Position numbers and translations under genes: made by a program | Assembly: GCF_020907985.1 (NCBI RefSeq) | Contig: NZ_JAJJPA010000021.1 | Span: 1 to 64,000 of the forward strand | DNA: 64,000 bases | Source of the DNA: Kitasatospora humi | GTDB lineage: Bacteria > Actinomycetota > Actinomycetes > Streptomycetales > Streptomycetaceae | Direction: 5' to 3' | The notes under the pieces: model-generated | Databases searched by the model: none | What the model saw: only the letters and a program-made list of their open reading frames with translations | Told to the model about the DNA's origin: nothing | In this document: positions 48,120-57,521 of the stretch, piece by piece | Layout: every line of letters begins with the position of its first letter | Numbering within the stretch: position 1 is the first letter of the stretch

Positions 48120-48151
48120 GCCGCACGTCTCATTTGAGCCGCACGTCTCAT
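48116..48151 (+). repeat. Perfect 18-bp tandem duplication over a stop codon
   Basis: TTGAGCCGCACGTCTCAT occurs at 48116-48133 and 48134-48151 without mismatch. The first copy contains the TGA stop of the LysR gene. Confidence 0.95.
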
Positions 48152-48274
48152 TCCGCCCGTACCTGCTGACACCGGGCGCCCGGCAGGTCCAGAATCGGCA
48201 CTTGGGCCGTGCGGCTACCGGCGGGTAGCAAGCGCGGCGCCTGGTAGAGCAGCCCGGTCAAGGAGGCCCACCGC

Positions 48275-49951
48275 GTGTTCAGCACCATGCAGGACGTACC
48301 GCTCACCGTTGCCCGCATCCTGGAGCACGGATCAACCCTCCACGGGCGGGCCACCGTGACCACCTGGGACGGCACCGGCCCCCGGGTCCGCACCTTCGCC
48401 GAGGTCGGCGCCCGGGCCGCGCAGCTCGCCCACGCGCTGCGCGACGAGCTGGACGTCACGCCGGAGCGCGTGGTCGGCACCCTGATGTGGAACAACGCCG
48501 ACCACCTGGAGGCGTACCTCGCCGTCCCGTCGATGGGCGGCGTGCTGCACACGCTCAACCTGCGGCTGCCGGCCGCGCAGTTGGCGTTCATCATCAACCA
48601 CGCCGCCGACCACGCGATCATCGTCAGCGGCAGCGTGCTGCCACTGCTCGCCGGGGTGCTGCCGCACCTCGGCTCGCTCAAGCACATCGTGATCAGCGGC
48701 GAAGCCGACCGCTCGCTGCTGGCCGGCTTCGCCGGCGCCGTGCACGACTACGAGGAGCTGATCGCCGGGCGGCCCACCGACTACCCGTGGCAGAGCGAGA
48801 TCGACGAGCGCGCTCCGGCGATGATCTGCTACACCTCCGGCACCACCGGCGACCCCAAGGGCGTGGTCTACAGCCACCGTTCGATCTTCCTGCACTGCAT
48901 GCAGGGCAACGCCGCCGCCGCCTTCGGCCTGACCCCGGCCGATGTCGCGCTGCCCGTGGTCCCGATGTTCCACGTGGCCGCCTGGGGCATCCCGTACGCC
49001 GCCTTCATGTCCGGCGCCGGCCTGCTGATGCCGGACCGGTTCCTCCAGCCGCAGCCGCTGGCCGCGATGATCGACCAGGTCAAGCCCACCGTCAGCGCCG
49101 CCGTGCCGACCATCTGGAACGGCCTGCTGGAGGAGCTGGACCACCCGACCGGCCGTCAGCAGCCCTACGACGTCTCCTCACTGCGCCAGGTGGTGATCGG
49201 CGGCTCGGCCTGCCCGCCGGCCCTGATGCGCGCCTTCCAGGAGCGCCACGGCATCCGGGTGGTGCACGCCTGGGGCATGACCGAGACCTCGCCGCTGGGC
49301 ACCTTCGGCCTGCCGCCGGCCGGCCTGGACGAGGAGCAGGAGTGGCACTACCGCGCGATGCAGGGCGTCTTCCCCGCCGGGGTGCAGGCCCGGCTGATCG
49401 GCCCGGGCGGCGAGCGGGTGCCGCACGACGGGCACAGCGCCGGTGAGCTGGAGGTGCGCGGGCCGTGGATCGCCGGCGCCTACTACGGCGGCGCGGGCAA
49501 CGAGCCGGAGCGCCCGGCGGACAAGTTCACCGAGGACGGCTGGCTGCGCACCGGCGACGTCGGCACCATCACCCCGGACGGCTTCCTCACCCTCACCGAC
49601 CGCGCCAAGGACGTGATCAAGTCCGGCGGCGAGTGGATCTCCTCGGTCGAGCTGGAGAACCACCTGATGGCCCACCCGGAGGTGGTCGAAGCCGCCGTGG
49701 TCGCGGTGCCGGACGAGAGGTGGGGCGAACGCCCGCTGGCCACCGTGGTGCTGCGCCCGGACGCCACCGTGGACCTGGCCGGCCTGCGGGCCTTCCTCGG
49801 CGGCCGGGTGGCCTCCTGGCAGCTGCCGGAGCGCTGGGCGCTGGTGGAGTCGGTGCCCAAGACCAGTGTCGGCAAGTTCGACAAGAAGGCGATCCGGGCC
49901 GACTACGCGGCCGGGCGCCTGGACGTCGTCCGGGAAGACGGCAAGAGCTGA
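48275..49951 (+). CDS. Acyl-CoA synthetase (long/medium-chain fatty-acid CoA ligase)
   Basis: A 558-residue ANL-superfamily ligase. Motifs: the P-loop YTSGTTGDPKG from residue 186, the acyl-pocket region PMFHVAAWGIPYAAFMSGAG, WGMTETSPLG for adenine/ribose, the hinge LRTGDVGTITPDGFLTLTDR-AKDVIKSGGEW, and the catalytic Lys534 in KTSVGKFDKK. It activates a fatty acid with ATP and links it to CoA; the sequence suits medium- to long-chain substrates. The GTG start has AAGGAGG upstream. It stands alone, with a terminator at 49958. Confidence 0.93.
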   Translation: MFSTMQDVPLTVARILEHGSTLHGRATVTTWDGTGPRVRTFAEVGARAAQLAHALRDELDVTPERVVGTLMWNNADHLEAYLAVPSMGGVLHTLNLRLPAAQLAFIINHAADHAIIVSGSVLPLLAGVLPHLGSLKHIVISGEADRSLLAGFAGAVHDYEELIAGRPTDYPWQSEIDERAPAMICYTSGTTGDPKGVVYSHRSIFLHCMQGNAAAAFGLTPADVALPVVPMFHVAAWGIPYAAFMSGAGLLMPDRFLQPQPLAAMIDQVKPTVSAAVPTIWNGLLEELDHPTGRQQPYDVSSLRQVVIGGSACPPALMRAFQERHGIRVVHAWGMTETSPLGTFGLPPAGLDEEQEWHYRAMQGVFPAGVQARLIGPGGERVPHDGHSAGELEVRGPWIAGAYYGGAGNEPERPADKFTEDGWLRTGDVGTITPDGFLTLTDRAKDVIKSGGEWISSVELENHLMAHPEVVEAAVVAVPDERWGERPLATVVLRPDATVDLAGLRAFLGGRVASWQLPERWALVESVPKTSVGKFDKKAIRADYAAGRLDVVREDGKS

Positions 49952-49957
49952 ACCGGC

Positions 49958-49996
49958 GGCCCCGGCAACCCCCCGCCCCCGGGGGGTGCCGGGGCC
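49958..49996 (+). terminator. Terminator of the acyl-CoA synthetase gene
   Basis: GGCCCCGGCAaCCCCCC pairs with GGGGGGTGCCGGGGCC (to 49996) with one bulge, starting 7 bases past the stop. Confidence 0.75.
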
Positions 49997-50022
49997 GGGG
50001 GGCGCCGGGGGCCGACCGAAGG

Positions 50023-53000
50023 TCAGACCGCGTGCTGGTGCCGCCCGTGGACCTCGCCCAGGGAACCGATCCGGCCCAGCAGGTCGACGATCCGCTCCTG
50101 CACGTCCGGGCTGGTGGAGCGCTCGGCCAGGAAGAGCACGGTCTCCCCGGTGCGCAGGCGGGGCAGCTCGGCCGGGTCCAGGTCCACCGAGGTGTAGACC
50201 ACCAGCGGGGTGCGGTGCAGCCGGTCGTTGGCCCGCAGCCAGTCCAGCAGGCCCAGCCGGCGCCGCTGGATCCGCAGCAGGTCCATCACCACCAGGTTGG
50301 GCTGCAGGTTGCCGGCCTTGGAGACCGCGTCGTCCTCCGAGACCGCGTGCTCCACGTGCATGCCGCGCCGCTCCAGGCTGGCCGTCAGCGCCGCCGCGAT
50401 GTCCGGGTCGCCCTCCACCAGCAGCACCCGGGCCGCCTGGTTCTCGCTGTCCTTGGGCGCCAGCGCGCGCAGCAGCACCGCCGGGTCCGCGCCGTAGGCG
50501 GCGTCCCGGGTGGCCTGGCCCAGACCGGCCGTGACCAGCACCGGCACCCGGCTGTTCAGCGCGGCGGTGCGCAGCGACTGCAGCGCGGTACGGGTGATCG
50601 GGCCGGTCAGCGGGTCGACGAAGAGCGCGGCCGGGTAGGCGGCGACCTGGGCGTCCACCTCCTCGCGGGAGCGCACTATCACCGGGCGGTAGCCGCGCTC
50701 CTGGAGCGCCTGCTTGGTCGACGGGTCGGGCTCCGGCCAGACCAGCAGCCGCCGCGGCCGGCCGTCCGCCGCCGGGCTGACCATGGCGGGGAAGTCCGGG
50801 TACTCCGGCATGCGCGGGGCGGTGGCCGGGGCGGTGCCCTCGTCCTCGCCGGTCAGCCGGGGCAGCTCGCTCTGGCCGGGCGCGGGCAGGGCGGGGGCCA
50901 GGGCGGCGACCGGGCGGGGCGGGGTGCGCTGCTCCAGCGGGGCGGCCGGAGCCGGGAAGGCGGCCGGGAACCCACCGGGGAAAGCACCGGCCGGCCGGGG
51001 CGGGGTCAGCTCGGCCAGGCCGCTGCCGACCGGCACCGCGGGGGTCGCGGACGGCATCGGCGGCACGGGCGGCGCCGGCAGTTCGGTACGGACCGGCGGC
51101 GGGACGGGGGCCACCGCGGCCTCGGCCGGGCGGGCCGGCTCCAGCGCCATCGGGCCGGGGCTGCCGTGCTGCCCGGCGCCGTGCTGCCCGGAGCTGCTGT
51201 GCTGCCCGGAGCTGCCGTGCTGTCCGGCGCCGGCCGACTGCTCCCCGCCCGGCAGGCCGAGCCGGCGCCGGCGACCGGTCGGGACCGGTGGCTCGGCGAG
51301 CGGAGCGGGCGCCTCGGTCGGCAGCGCGTGCTCCAGGCCGGGGTACACCGGACCGGCGGAGTCACCGCCGGTCAGCGACTGCTCCAGCCCCGGGTACGGC
51401 TGCGCGACGGGCCGGGCGGGCGGTTCGGCGGCGGGCGCCCGCTCGGGCAGGGCCCGGCGACGGCGCGGGCTGCTCGGCGCGGGCTGCTCGGCAGGCGGTC
51501 GCGGCTTGGTCAGGTCGACGGGGGCGGAGTCCGCGCCGGCCAGGGGGGCGCTTCCGGCCGCGGGCTGGGGGAGGCCGGGCGGTGCCGCCGCTCCTGCGGA
51601 GCCCGCCGCCTCGGCGGGTCCGGCCTCGGCGGCCGGACCGCCCTTCGCGCCGGCGGAACCGACCAGGGCGTCGACCATCTCCGGGGGCAGGTCGGGCAGG
51701 ACCGCGGTGTCGGTCTCGCGCGGCACCTGGTGCCCGCCGTTCGCGGAGCGGGCCGCGGCCGCCTCGGCGGCGGCGTCGTCCAGCGGCAGTTCGACCACGT
51801 AGGTGGTGCCGCCGCCGGGCAGCTCGTGCGGCTGGAGCACGCCGCCGTGCCGCTCCACCAGGGCCCGGGCGATCGGCACGTACACCTTGCTGCCGCCCTT
51901 GCCCGGACCGCGGATCTCGACCCGGGCCATGTCCGCCCGCTGCGCGGCGGCCAGCACCACCATCGGCGCCTCGCCGGCGTCGGTCAGCGAGCCGGTCAGC
52001 GCGAGCCCGCTGACGTCCGCCACCAGGTAGGCCAGCGCCTGGGCCAGCCGCTCGTGGTCGGCGGTCAGCTCGACGGTTCCGGCGTGCACCGAGAAGCGCA
52101 GTCGGCCGGGGCCGACCAGCCGACCCGCCTGCTCGACGGCGCCGGTCACCAACTTCTCCAGCGACGTCTGCGCCCGGTGCAACTCCTGCTCGGGACAGTC
52201 GGCCCGGTCGTGCGCCAGCACGCCCTCGATCAGCATCCCGAACCGCCGGCAGTCGTCGGCCAGCGCCCGCAGCATCCAGTTGGCCTCCGGCCACAGCTGC
52301 CCGGCGGGGTCGGCGGCCAGCGCGTCGATCCGGCCGCGCAGTGCCTGCAGGGCGTCGCTGACCTCGGTCTCCAGCACCGCGCTCAGGTGCTCGGCGCGGG
52401 CAGTCAGGGCCAGCTCGTGGGTCCGGTCGGTGAACGTCATCACGGCGCCGACCAGCTGGTCGCCGTCCCGCACCGGGGCGGTGGTCAGGTCGACCGTGAC
52501 CGGGCGGCCGTCCTTGCGCCACAGCGTCGCGCCGCGCACCCGGTGCTTGCGGCCCGACGACAGGGTGTCGAGCAGGGCCGACTCATCGGCGGCCAGTGGG
52601 GTGCCGTCCGCCCGGGAGTGCTGTACCAGGGGGTGCAGCTCGCGGCCGCCCAGCTCGCTGGCCCGGAAGTCCAGGATGTGCGCGGCGGCCGGGTTGACCA
52701 GCACCACCCGGCCTTCGAGGTCCACGCCGAGCACGCCCTCGGCGGCGGCCCGCAGGATCATCTCGGTCTGCTTGTGCTGGCGGCGCAGCTCCGCCTCCAC
52801 GCCGAGCCGGCCGCTCAGGTCGCGGACCAGCAGGAGCAGCAGGTCGTTGGCGCTGGAGGCGGAGCGGTACGGGTCGTACGGCGCCGGCGGGGAGAACGGG
52901 TGGCCGCGGCCCTCGGAGGCGCCGTCGTCGGCGAAGTCGTTGCCGAGCACCTCGCACGGGAAGCTGCTGCCGTCGGTGCGGCGGGCGGTCATCCGGACCG

Positions 53001-53250
53001 GTTTGGCGGCCTCGTCGCCTTCCTTGGGGGCCGGGCGCATCGAGCCGGGGATCCGGCTGGGGTCGAAGTCCGGCAGCAGGTCGAGCACGCCGCGGCCGAT
53101 CAGCGAGGTACCGGGGGTCTGCATCGCCTGCACGGCCGCCTGGTTGGCGTCCACCACGGTGCCGTTGCTGTTCACCAGCAGCAGGGCATCGGGCAACGCG
53201 TCGAGTATCGCGGCGAGGCGAGCAGCGCCTCGGATCGGCCTGCTGCTCAC
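50023..53250 (-). CDS. Large PAS / HATPase-like / receiver signalling protein
   Basis: A 1075-residue cytoplasmic protein. Two PAS domains (about 10-125 and 160-280; LPDALLLVNSNGTVVDANQA, AEGVLGVDLEGRVVLVNPAA) precede a histidine-kinase-like core (about 290-490) that has a GPGKGGSKVYVPIARALVER lid but no H-box phospho-His that I can see, so kinase activity is doubtful. A 330-residue Pro/Ala/Gly linker follows, then a pseudo-receiver (RRLLVWPEPDPSTKQALQER) and a receiver with a candidate phospho-Asp in NLVVMDLL (about 970). GTG 53250 is chosen for GAGGAG upstream; GTG 53268 is an alternative. Probably an orphan sensory scaffold; partner unknown. Confidence 0.85.
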   Translation of the reverse strand: MSSRPIRGAARLAAILDALPDALLLVNSNGTVVDANQAAVQAMQTPGTSLIGRGVLDLLPDFDPSRIPGSMRPAPKEGDEAAKPVRMTARRTDGSSFPCEVLGNDFADDGASEGRGHPFSPPAPYDPYRSASSANDLLLLLVRDLSGRLGVEAELRRQHKQTEMILRAAAEGVLGVDLEGRVVLVNPAAAHILDFRASELGGRELHPLVQHSRADGTPLAADESALLDTLSSGRKHRVRGATLWRKDGRPVTVDLTTAPVRDGDQLVGAVMTFTDRTHELALTARAEHLSAVLETEVSDALQALRGRIDALAADPAGQLWPEANWMLRALADDCRRFGMLIEGVLAHDRADCPEQELHRAQTSLEKLVTGAVEQAGRLVGPGRLRFSVHAGTVELTADHERLAQALAYLVADVSGLALTGSLTDAGEAPMVVLAAAQRADMARVEIRGPGKGGSKVYVPIARALVERHGGVLQPHELPGGGTTYVVELPLDDAAAEAAAARSANGGHQVPRETDTAVLPDLPPEMVDALVGSAGAKGGPAAEAGPAEAAGSAGAAAPPGLPQPAAGSAPLAGADSAPVDLTKPRPPAEQPAPSSPRRRRALPERAPAAEPPARPVAQPYPGLEQSLTGGDSAGPVYPGLEHALPTEAPAPLAEPPVPTGRRRRLGLPGGEQSAGAGQHGSSGQHSSSGQHGAGQHGSPGPMALEPARPAEAAVAPVPPPVRTELPAPPVPPMPSATPAVPVGSGLAELTPPRPAGAFPGGFPAAFPAPAAPLEQRTPPRPVAALAPALPAPGQSELPRLTGEDEGTAPATAPRMPEYPDFPAMVSPAADGRPRRLLVWPEPDPSTKQALQERGYRPVIVRSREEVDAQVAAYPAALFVDPLTGPITRTALQSLRTAALNSRVPVLVTAGLGQATRDAAYGADPAVLLRALAPKDSENQAARVLLVEGDPDIAAALTASLERRGMHVEHAVSEDDAVSKAGNLQPNLVVMDLLRIQRRRLGLLDWLRANDRLHRTPLVVYTSVDLDPAELPRLRTGETVLFLAERSTSPDVQERIVDLLGRIGSLGEVHGRHQHAV

Positions 53251-53450
53251 GTCGACAGGTCTCCTCACGACTTACGACTTGCGCTCCGGCCGCTGCGGAC
53301 CGGGTGCCTGGCGGGGTTTGGAGTATCCCATTGTTTTTGCCGAGAGGACGACCCGCCTAGTAACGTAACCAACGGTTGGTGTCGGAGCCCCGAGCTGTGG
53401 CATCATCGCATGCACGCGGTCGCAACCGGAGACGGTTCGGCCGGGTGGAT

Positions 53451-53541
53451 GGAGGCTTCGCCTAGTCCGGTCTATGGCGCCGCACTGCTAATGCGGTTTC
53501 GGGGTTATTCCTGATCGAGGGTTCAAATCCCTCAGCCTCCG
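53451..53541 (+). tRNA. tRNA-Ser(GCT)
   Basis: A 91-nt class II tRNA: GGAGGCT acceptor pairs with AGCCTCC, anticodon loop CTGCTAA gives GCT (AGC/AGU serine codons), long variable arm, GGTTCAAATCC T-loop. CCA is encoded at 53542-53544. Confidence 0.96.
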
Positions 53542-53545
53542 CCAG

Positions 53546-53579
53546 AAGGGCCCCGCCGACTTCGGTCGGCGGGGCCCTT
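53546..53579 (+). terminator. Terminator after tRNA-Ser(GCT)
   Basis: AAGGGCCCCGCCGAC (53546-53560), TTCG tetraloop, and its complement to 53579 ending CCCTT. A perfect 15-bp stem. Confidence 0.88.
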
Positions 53580-53709
53580 GGCGTTCCAGGGGGCTCCTGG
53601 GGGCCGTCCGGCGCCTTCGGGCGTCCCGGAACAACCGATTTCGCCCCAGGTCGGCGTTCATGTAATGTTGTCCCCGCACCGCCCCGGTGGCCACAAAGCG
53701 CCGGGGCGA

Positions 53710-53782
53710 GCGCTCATAGCTCAACGGATAGAGCACTTGACTACGGATCAAGAGGTTGCAGGTTCGAATCCTGCTGAGCGCA
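53710..53782 (+). tRNA. tRNA-Arg(ACG), copy 1
   Basis: 73 nt; acceptor GCGCTCA pairs with TGAGCGC, anticodon loop CTACGGA gives ACG (read as ICG for CGN arginine codons), GGTTCGAATCC T-loop, discriminator A, CCA encoded at 53783-53785. Identical to the copy 107 bases downstream. Confidence 0.97.
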
Positions 53783-53816
53783 CCAACCTCCGCTCGCGGC
53801 CCCCGTGGCCGTCCGA

Positions 53817-53889
53817 GCGCTCATAGCTCAACGGATAGAGCACTTGACTACGGATCAAGAGGTTGCAGGTTCGAATCCTGCTGAGCGCA
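53817..53889 (+). tRNA. tRNA-Arg(ACG), copy 2
   Basis: An exact copy of the tRNA at 53710-53782, including encoded CCA (53890-53892). The 31-base spacer between the copies is unrelated to the flanks; both copies end in the shared terminator at 53896. Confidence 0.97.
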
Positions 53890-53895
53890 CCAACC

Positions 53896-53927
53896 CGAAG
53901 GCCCCTCGCCACCGCGAGGGGCCTTCG
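53896..53927 (+). terminator. Terminator of the tRNA-Arg pair
   Basis: CGAAGGCCCCTCGC pairs perfectly with GCGAGGGGCCTTCG around a 4-nt loop. Confidence 0.88.
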
Positions 53928-53986
53928 GCGTTCGGGCGCAGCGCCGGGGTGCGCGCCGGGGCGCTGTCGGCTGAGGTGCGCTCGGT

Positions 53987-54033
53987 GGGAGGGGAAGCCT
54001 GAGGTGTGCCGGCCGGGAGGGGAAGCCTGAGGT
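53987..54033 (+). repeat. 19-bp direct repeat with 28-bp period
   Basis: GGGAGGGGAAGCCTGAGGT at 53987-54005 and again at 54015-54033. It is the only structure I see in the 345 bases between the tRNAs and the surface-protein gene, apart from the terminator above. Confidence 0.85.
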
Positions 54034-54237
54034 CTGCTGGGCGGGTGGGGGAGTCGGCGGGATCGACTCTGCGGGTGGCGGCGGGTCCGACCGCACCGGG
54101 CTCTTCACACTGCCGGCCACCGCGCAGCCTCAGCGCGGCCGTACGGGTGGTTCGCGGACGCCGCCAGTGAGTGGCACGGCCGGCTGGATGGTAGATCGTG
54201 CTTCCTTCTTGTCACATCGTGTGCACAGGAGGGTCCC

Positions 54238-57200
54238 ATGACCGCGAGCTCGCCACGGACCGGCCGCCCCAACCGCCACCGGCGCAGTCGTCGGCGCCGC
54301 CGGACCGCCGTGGTCGCGGCCGCGCTGACCACCGGCCTGGGTCTCGGGTTCGGCTGGCTGCAGACCGTGTCCCACGCCCAGCAGACCCCGCAGGCCTGGA
54401 CCGACGGCCACCACGCCGTGCTGCGCTCCGGGCTGACCGTGGACCTGACGTTCGCCCCCGCGCCCGGGGTCACCAGCGGCGCGAGCACGGGGACGCTGGG
54501 CAGCGCCGCGCCGTACGCCGACGGCGTCGACGCCACCACGGCCGCCGAGGTGCTCCGGATCGCCGAGGACCACCCCCCGTCCGACGGCACCTGGCACACT
54601 CTGGGCACCCTGCGGCTCACCTTCTCCCGCCCGGTGCGCAACCCCCGCCTGCACCTCAGCGGGCTGGCCGGGAGCGCCGGCGGCACTTCCTCGGCGCTGC
54701 GGCTGACCGTCACCGGCGGCACCCCGAGCGCCCCCACGCTGACCGCCCGCTCGCCCTGGCACGGCTGGACGGCGGCCGGGAGCACGTTCGGCCCGACGGG
54801 CGAGCAGGGCACCGCGGAATCCACTGCGGCGAGCCCCGCGGGCAGCCCCGCGAGCACCCCTGCGGCCGGTACCGCGGCCGGCGCCCCGGACGGTCGGCTC
54901 GACCCGGCCGGCAGCCTGGAACTCGACGGCACCTTCACCACCGCCACCCTGTGCGTCGAACGCCGCGACACCGCGGCGCCCGGCAGCAGCGCCGCACCGC
55001 CGGTGCTGCGGCCCGCCGCCGCCGTGACCGTGGACGAGGCGCTGGGCAGCGCGCCCGCCGGTTACGGCGACGCCTCGCACGTGCTCTCCGACCTTTTCCT
55101 GGGCAGCGACGCCATCGGCCCCGCCCCGCGCAACGGCCTGGCCAACCGCAGTCGGCACCCGCAGCCGGCGCCCGCGCAGCGGGTGGCGGACCTCCGGCCG
55201 GGCCGCGCCGAGCACGCCGCCAACGACCCGGCACTCGCCTTCCCGGACTCCGTGCAGGCCGGCCGCTACTACGACGTCACGGTGCCGGTCAGTCCCGGGC
55301 AGAGCCCCGCCACCCTGGCCGGCTGGATCGACTTCCGCCGCAAGGGCAGCTTCGACAGCGACGAGCGGGCCCAAGTGGAGGTGCCTCCCGGCGCGGGCAG
55401 CGCCACCCTGGAGTGGCTGGTGCCGCCGGACGCGTCCTCCGGCGACACCTGGGCCCGGCTGCGGATCGCCCGCGACCCGGCCCAGCTGGTGGCGCCGGGC
55501 GGGTCCGCCGACGCGGGCGAGGTCGAGGACCAGGCCGTCCACCTCAGTGTCAGCGCCGCCAAGCCGGAGATCATCAGCCCGGTGGCCGACGCGCGGACCG
55601 GCGACCAGAAGCCCGACGTCAAGGGCGACAGCGGGGTTCCGGGCAGCTCCGTGACGGTGCGCGACGGCACGACGCCGGTCTGCCAGGCGCCGGTCGCCGA
55701 GGACGGCAGCTGGGACTGCCGCCCCGACGCGCCGCTGGCCCCCGGCGCCCACCGACTGGCGCCCGCCGAGAGCGGCGGTACCGGGACGGCCGAGACCGGC
55801 CCGCCGGTGAGGCTCGCGGTCGAAACGGCGGCGCCGTCCGCGCCCACGCTCAACGTGCCGGGTTACACCAACGACCCGGACCAGCCGATGACCGGCACCG
55901 GCAACCCCGGCGCGATGATCGCGGTCACCGACGGCGGGAACGGCAACGAGGTGTGCCGCACGGCGGTCCGGCCCGACCGGACCTGGAACTGCCTGCCGGT
56001 GGAGGACTTCGGCGAGGGGCCGCACCAGCTCGCCGTCACCGCGTCGGACTTCGCCGGCCACACCACTCCGGGCAGCACGACCACCATGATCGTCAAGACC
56101 ACGGCGCCGACGAAGCCGCTGATCACCGCGCCCGCTCCGGGCCAGGAGCTGCACGAGCCGCGCCCCCAGCTGGCCGGCCGCGCGGACGCCGGGACTTCGG
56201 TGGCGGTGACCGACGGCGGCACCGGTCCGCTCTGCTCGGCGGTCGCCGCGGTGGACGGCAGCTGGAGCTGCCGCGCCCAGCGGGACGTGGGCCAGGGCGA
56301 CCAGTTGCTCACGGCCACGGCCACCGACCAGGCCGGGAACGCGACGGTGGGCGACCCGGTGCGGGTGCACCTGGTCCCGGCGCCGAGCACGGGCGGTAAC
56401 CCGCCGGGCGGCGCGGGGGGCGGCTCGCCGACCGCGGTGGCCTCACCGGGTGCGGGCAACGGTTCGCCGAGTGCGGACAGCTGGGCGACTTCGGGCGCGG
56501 GCGGGGGCGCCGCTACCACCTCGGCCGGCGCGCAGTCGCCGAGTGCGGTGCTGTCCCCCGGCGCGGCCGGCGGCCCGGCGACGGCGACCCCGAGCTTCGT
56601 GATCACCCTTCCGGTCGTCGGGGGTTCCGTGAGCGTGAGCCTGACGCCCAGCGCGACCGCCTCGCCGAGCGCTGACGCTTCGGCGAGCCCGGACGCCGTG
56701 CCCGGCGGCGGTACGAGCCCGGCGCTGAGCGGCGCGCGGAGCGGCAAGGTGCCGGGGAGTGCCGCCGAGCCCCCCGCCGCCGAGCCCCCGGCGGCGCCCG
56801 GTGCGCCTGCCGGCTCCCGGCCGGCCGCTGCCCAGGAGCCGCCCGTGCCGCCCACGCCGCCCGCTTCGGCCGGGTCGCCCGGGTCGGCGGGGTCGGTCGC
56901 GTCGATCGTCCCGGTGCAGGTCCCGACGGCGCAGCCCGGCGCCGTGGCGGCGTCGCCGCCCCGGGTGACCCCGTCAGCGGCCTCCGCCGCCGCGTCCGCC
57001 GCGTCCTCCCCTTCCGCCGTGTCCGTCCCGTCCGCCGTCGGCTCGTCGTCGCCCGGCGCGGTCGACCAGAGCGCGCCGGTCTCCTCGTCCGGTGCGGTGG
57101 AACCGTTGGCGCAGTCCGAGGCGCTGCCGCCGCCCGCCGACCGGTGGACGGGGCGCCACGCCACGCTCGGCGGCTGGCGTGCGGCGATCTGTGGGGCGTT

Positions 57201-57273
57201 CCTGATCCTGGCCGGTCTGACCCTGATCACCCGGCGCGTCGCGTCCCGCACGCCGTGGGACCGGCGCGGCTGA
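54238..57273 (+). CDS. Large surface protein with Ig-like repeats and C-terminal membrane anchor
   Basis: A 1011-residue exported protein. Arg-rich N-terminus with a signal sequence (about 20-48), an N-terminal beta-rich domain (50-220) and a linker, then three Ig-like modules (about 440-525, 530-620, 625-705). Each module carries a G-x-x-V/I-x-V-x-D strand and a Cys pair ending W-x-C (SWDC, TWNC, SWSC), suggesting one disulfide per module. About 270 residues of Pro/Ser/Ala low-complexity wall-spanning sequence follow, then a membrane segment (AAICGAFLILAGLTLITRR) and a short basic tail. It resembles sortase-independent surface stalks. Function unknown; adhesion or cell-wall display is a guess. 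ATG preceded by AGGAGGG. Confidence 0.82.
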   Translation: MTASSPRTGRPNRHRRSRRRRRTAVVAAALTTGLGLGFGWLQTVSHAQQTPQAWTDGHHAVLRSGLTVDLTFAPAPGVTSGASTGTLGSAAPYADGVDATTAAEVLRIAEDHPPSDGTWHTLGTLRLTFSRPVRNPRLHLSGLAGSAGGTSSALRLTVTGGTPSAPTLTARSPWHGWTAAGSTFGPTGEQGTAESTAASPAGSPASTPAAGTAAGAPDGRLDPAGSLELDGTFTTATLCVERRDTAAPGSSAAPPVLRPAAAVTVDEALGSAPAGYGDASHVLSDLFLGSDAIGPAPRNGLANRSRHPQPAPAQRVADLRPGRAEHAANDPALAFPDSVQAGRYYDVTVPVSPGQSPATLAGWIDFRRKGSFDSDERAQVEVPPGAGSATLEWLVPPDASSGDTWARLRIARDPAQLVAPGGSADAGEVEDQAVHLSVSAAKPEIISPVADARTGDQKPDVKGDSGVPGSSVTVRDGTTPVCQAPVAEDGSWDCRPDAPLAPGAHRLAPAESGGTGTAETGPPVRLAVETAAPSAPTLNVPGYTNDPDQPMTGTGNPGAMIAVTDGGNGNEVCRTAVRPDRTWNCLPVEDFGEGPHQLAVTASDFAGHTTPGSTTTMIVKTTAPTKPLITAPAPGQELHEPRPQLAGRADAGTSVAVTDGGTGPLCSAVAAVDGSWSCRAQRDVGQGDQLLTATATDQAGNATVGDPVRVHLVPAPSTGGNPPGGAGGGSPTAVASPGAGNGSPSADSWATSGAGGGAATTSAGAQSPSAVLSPGAAGGPATATPSFVITLPVVGGSVSVSLTPSATASPSADASASPDAVPGGGTSPALSGARSGKVPGSAAEPPAAEPPAAPGAPAGSRPAAAQEPPVPPTPPASAGSPGSAGSVASIVPVQVPTAQPGAVAASPPRVTPSAASAAASAASSPSAVSVPSAVGSSSPGAVDQSAPVSSSGAVEPLAQSEALPPPADRWTGRHATLGGWRAAICGAFLILAGLTLITRRVASRTPWDRRG

Positions 57274-57521
57274 ACGCCGATGGCTTCCGCTGTCCGCCGA
57301 AGGGGTGGGCGGAGCGCCCGGTCCGGGCGGGCAGCGGGAGCCGCCGGCACGTCAGCGCCGCGAGGGCGTCGGCACTTCGCCAGTCGATGTTGAGCCGGTA
57401 CCTTTTGACGCGCTGTCACCCAAATGTCGTGTTTGCTGACCTATGTACCCAAGCTGAGCTTCGCACTGCCCGTCAGCTCCGGTCGACAGTGCAGGCCGCA
57501 CCGACCCCGAGGACCACCTGC

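Noticed and set aside
49465..53514. 1349-codon plus-strand ORF
   Set aside because: It runs through the end of the acyl-CoA synthetase in another frame and opposite the PAS protein, with no domain-like sequence.
53710..53892. Duplicated tRNA-Arg as a prophage attachment scar
   Set aside because: The copies are full length, 31 bases apart and share a terminator, so a simple tandem gene duplication explains them.
54130..56370. 746-codon ORF opposite the surface protein
   Set aside because: Shadow of the real gene; no signal peptide, motif or ribosome binding site.
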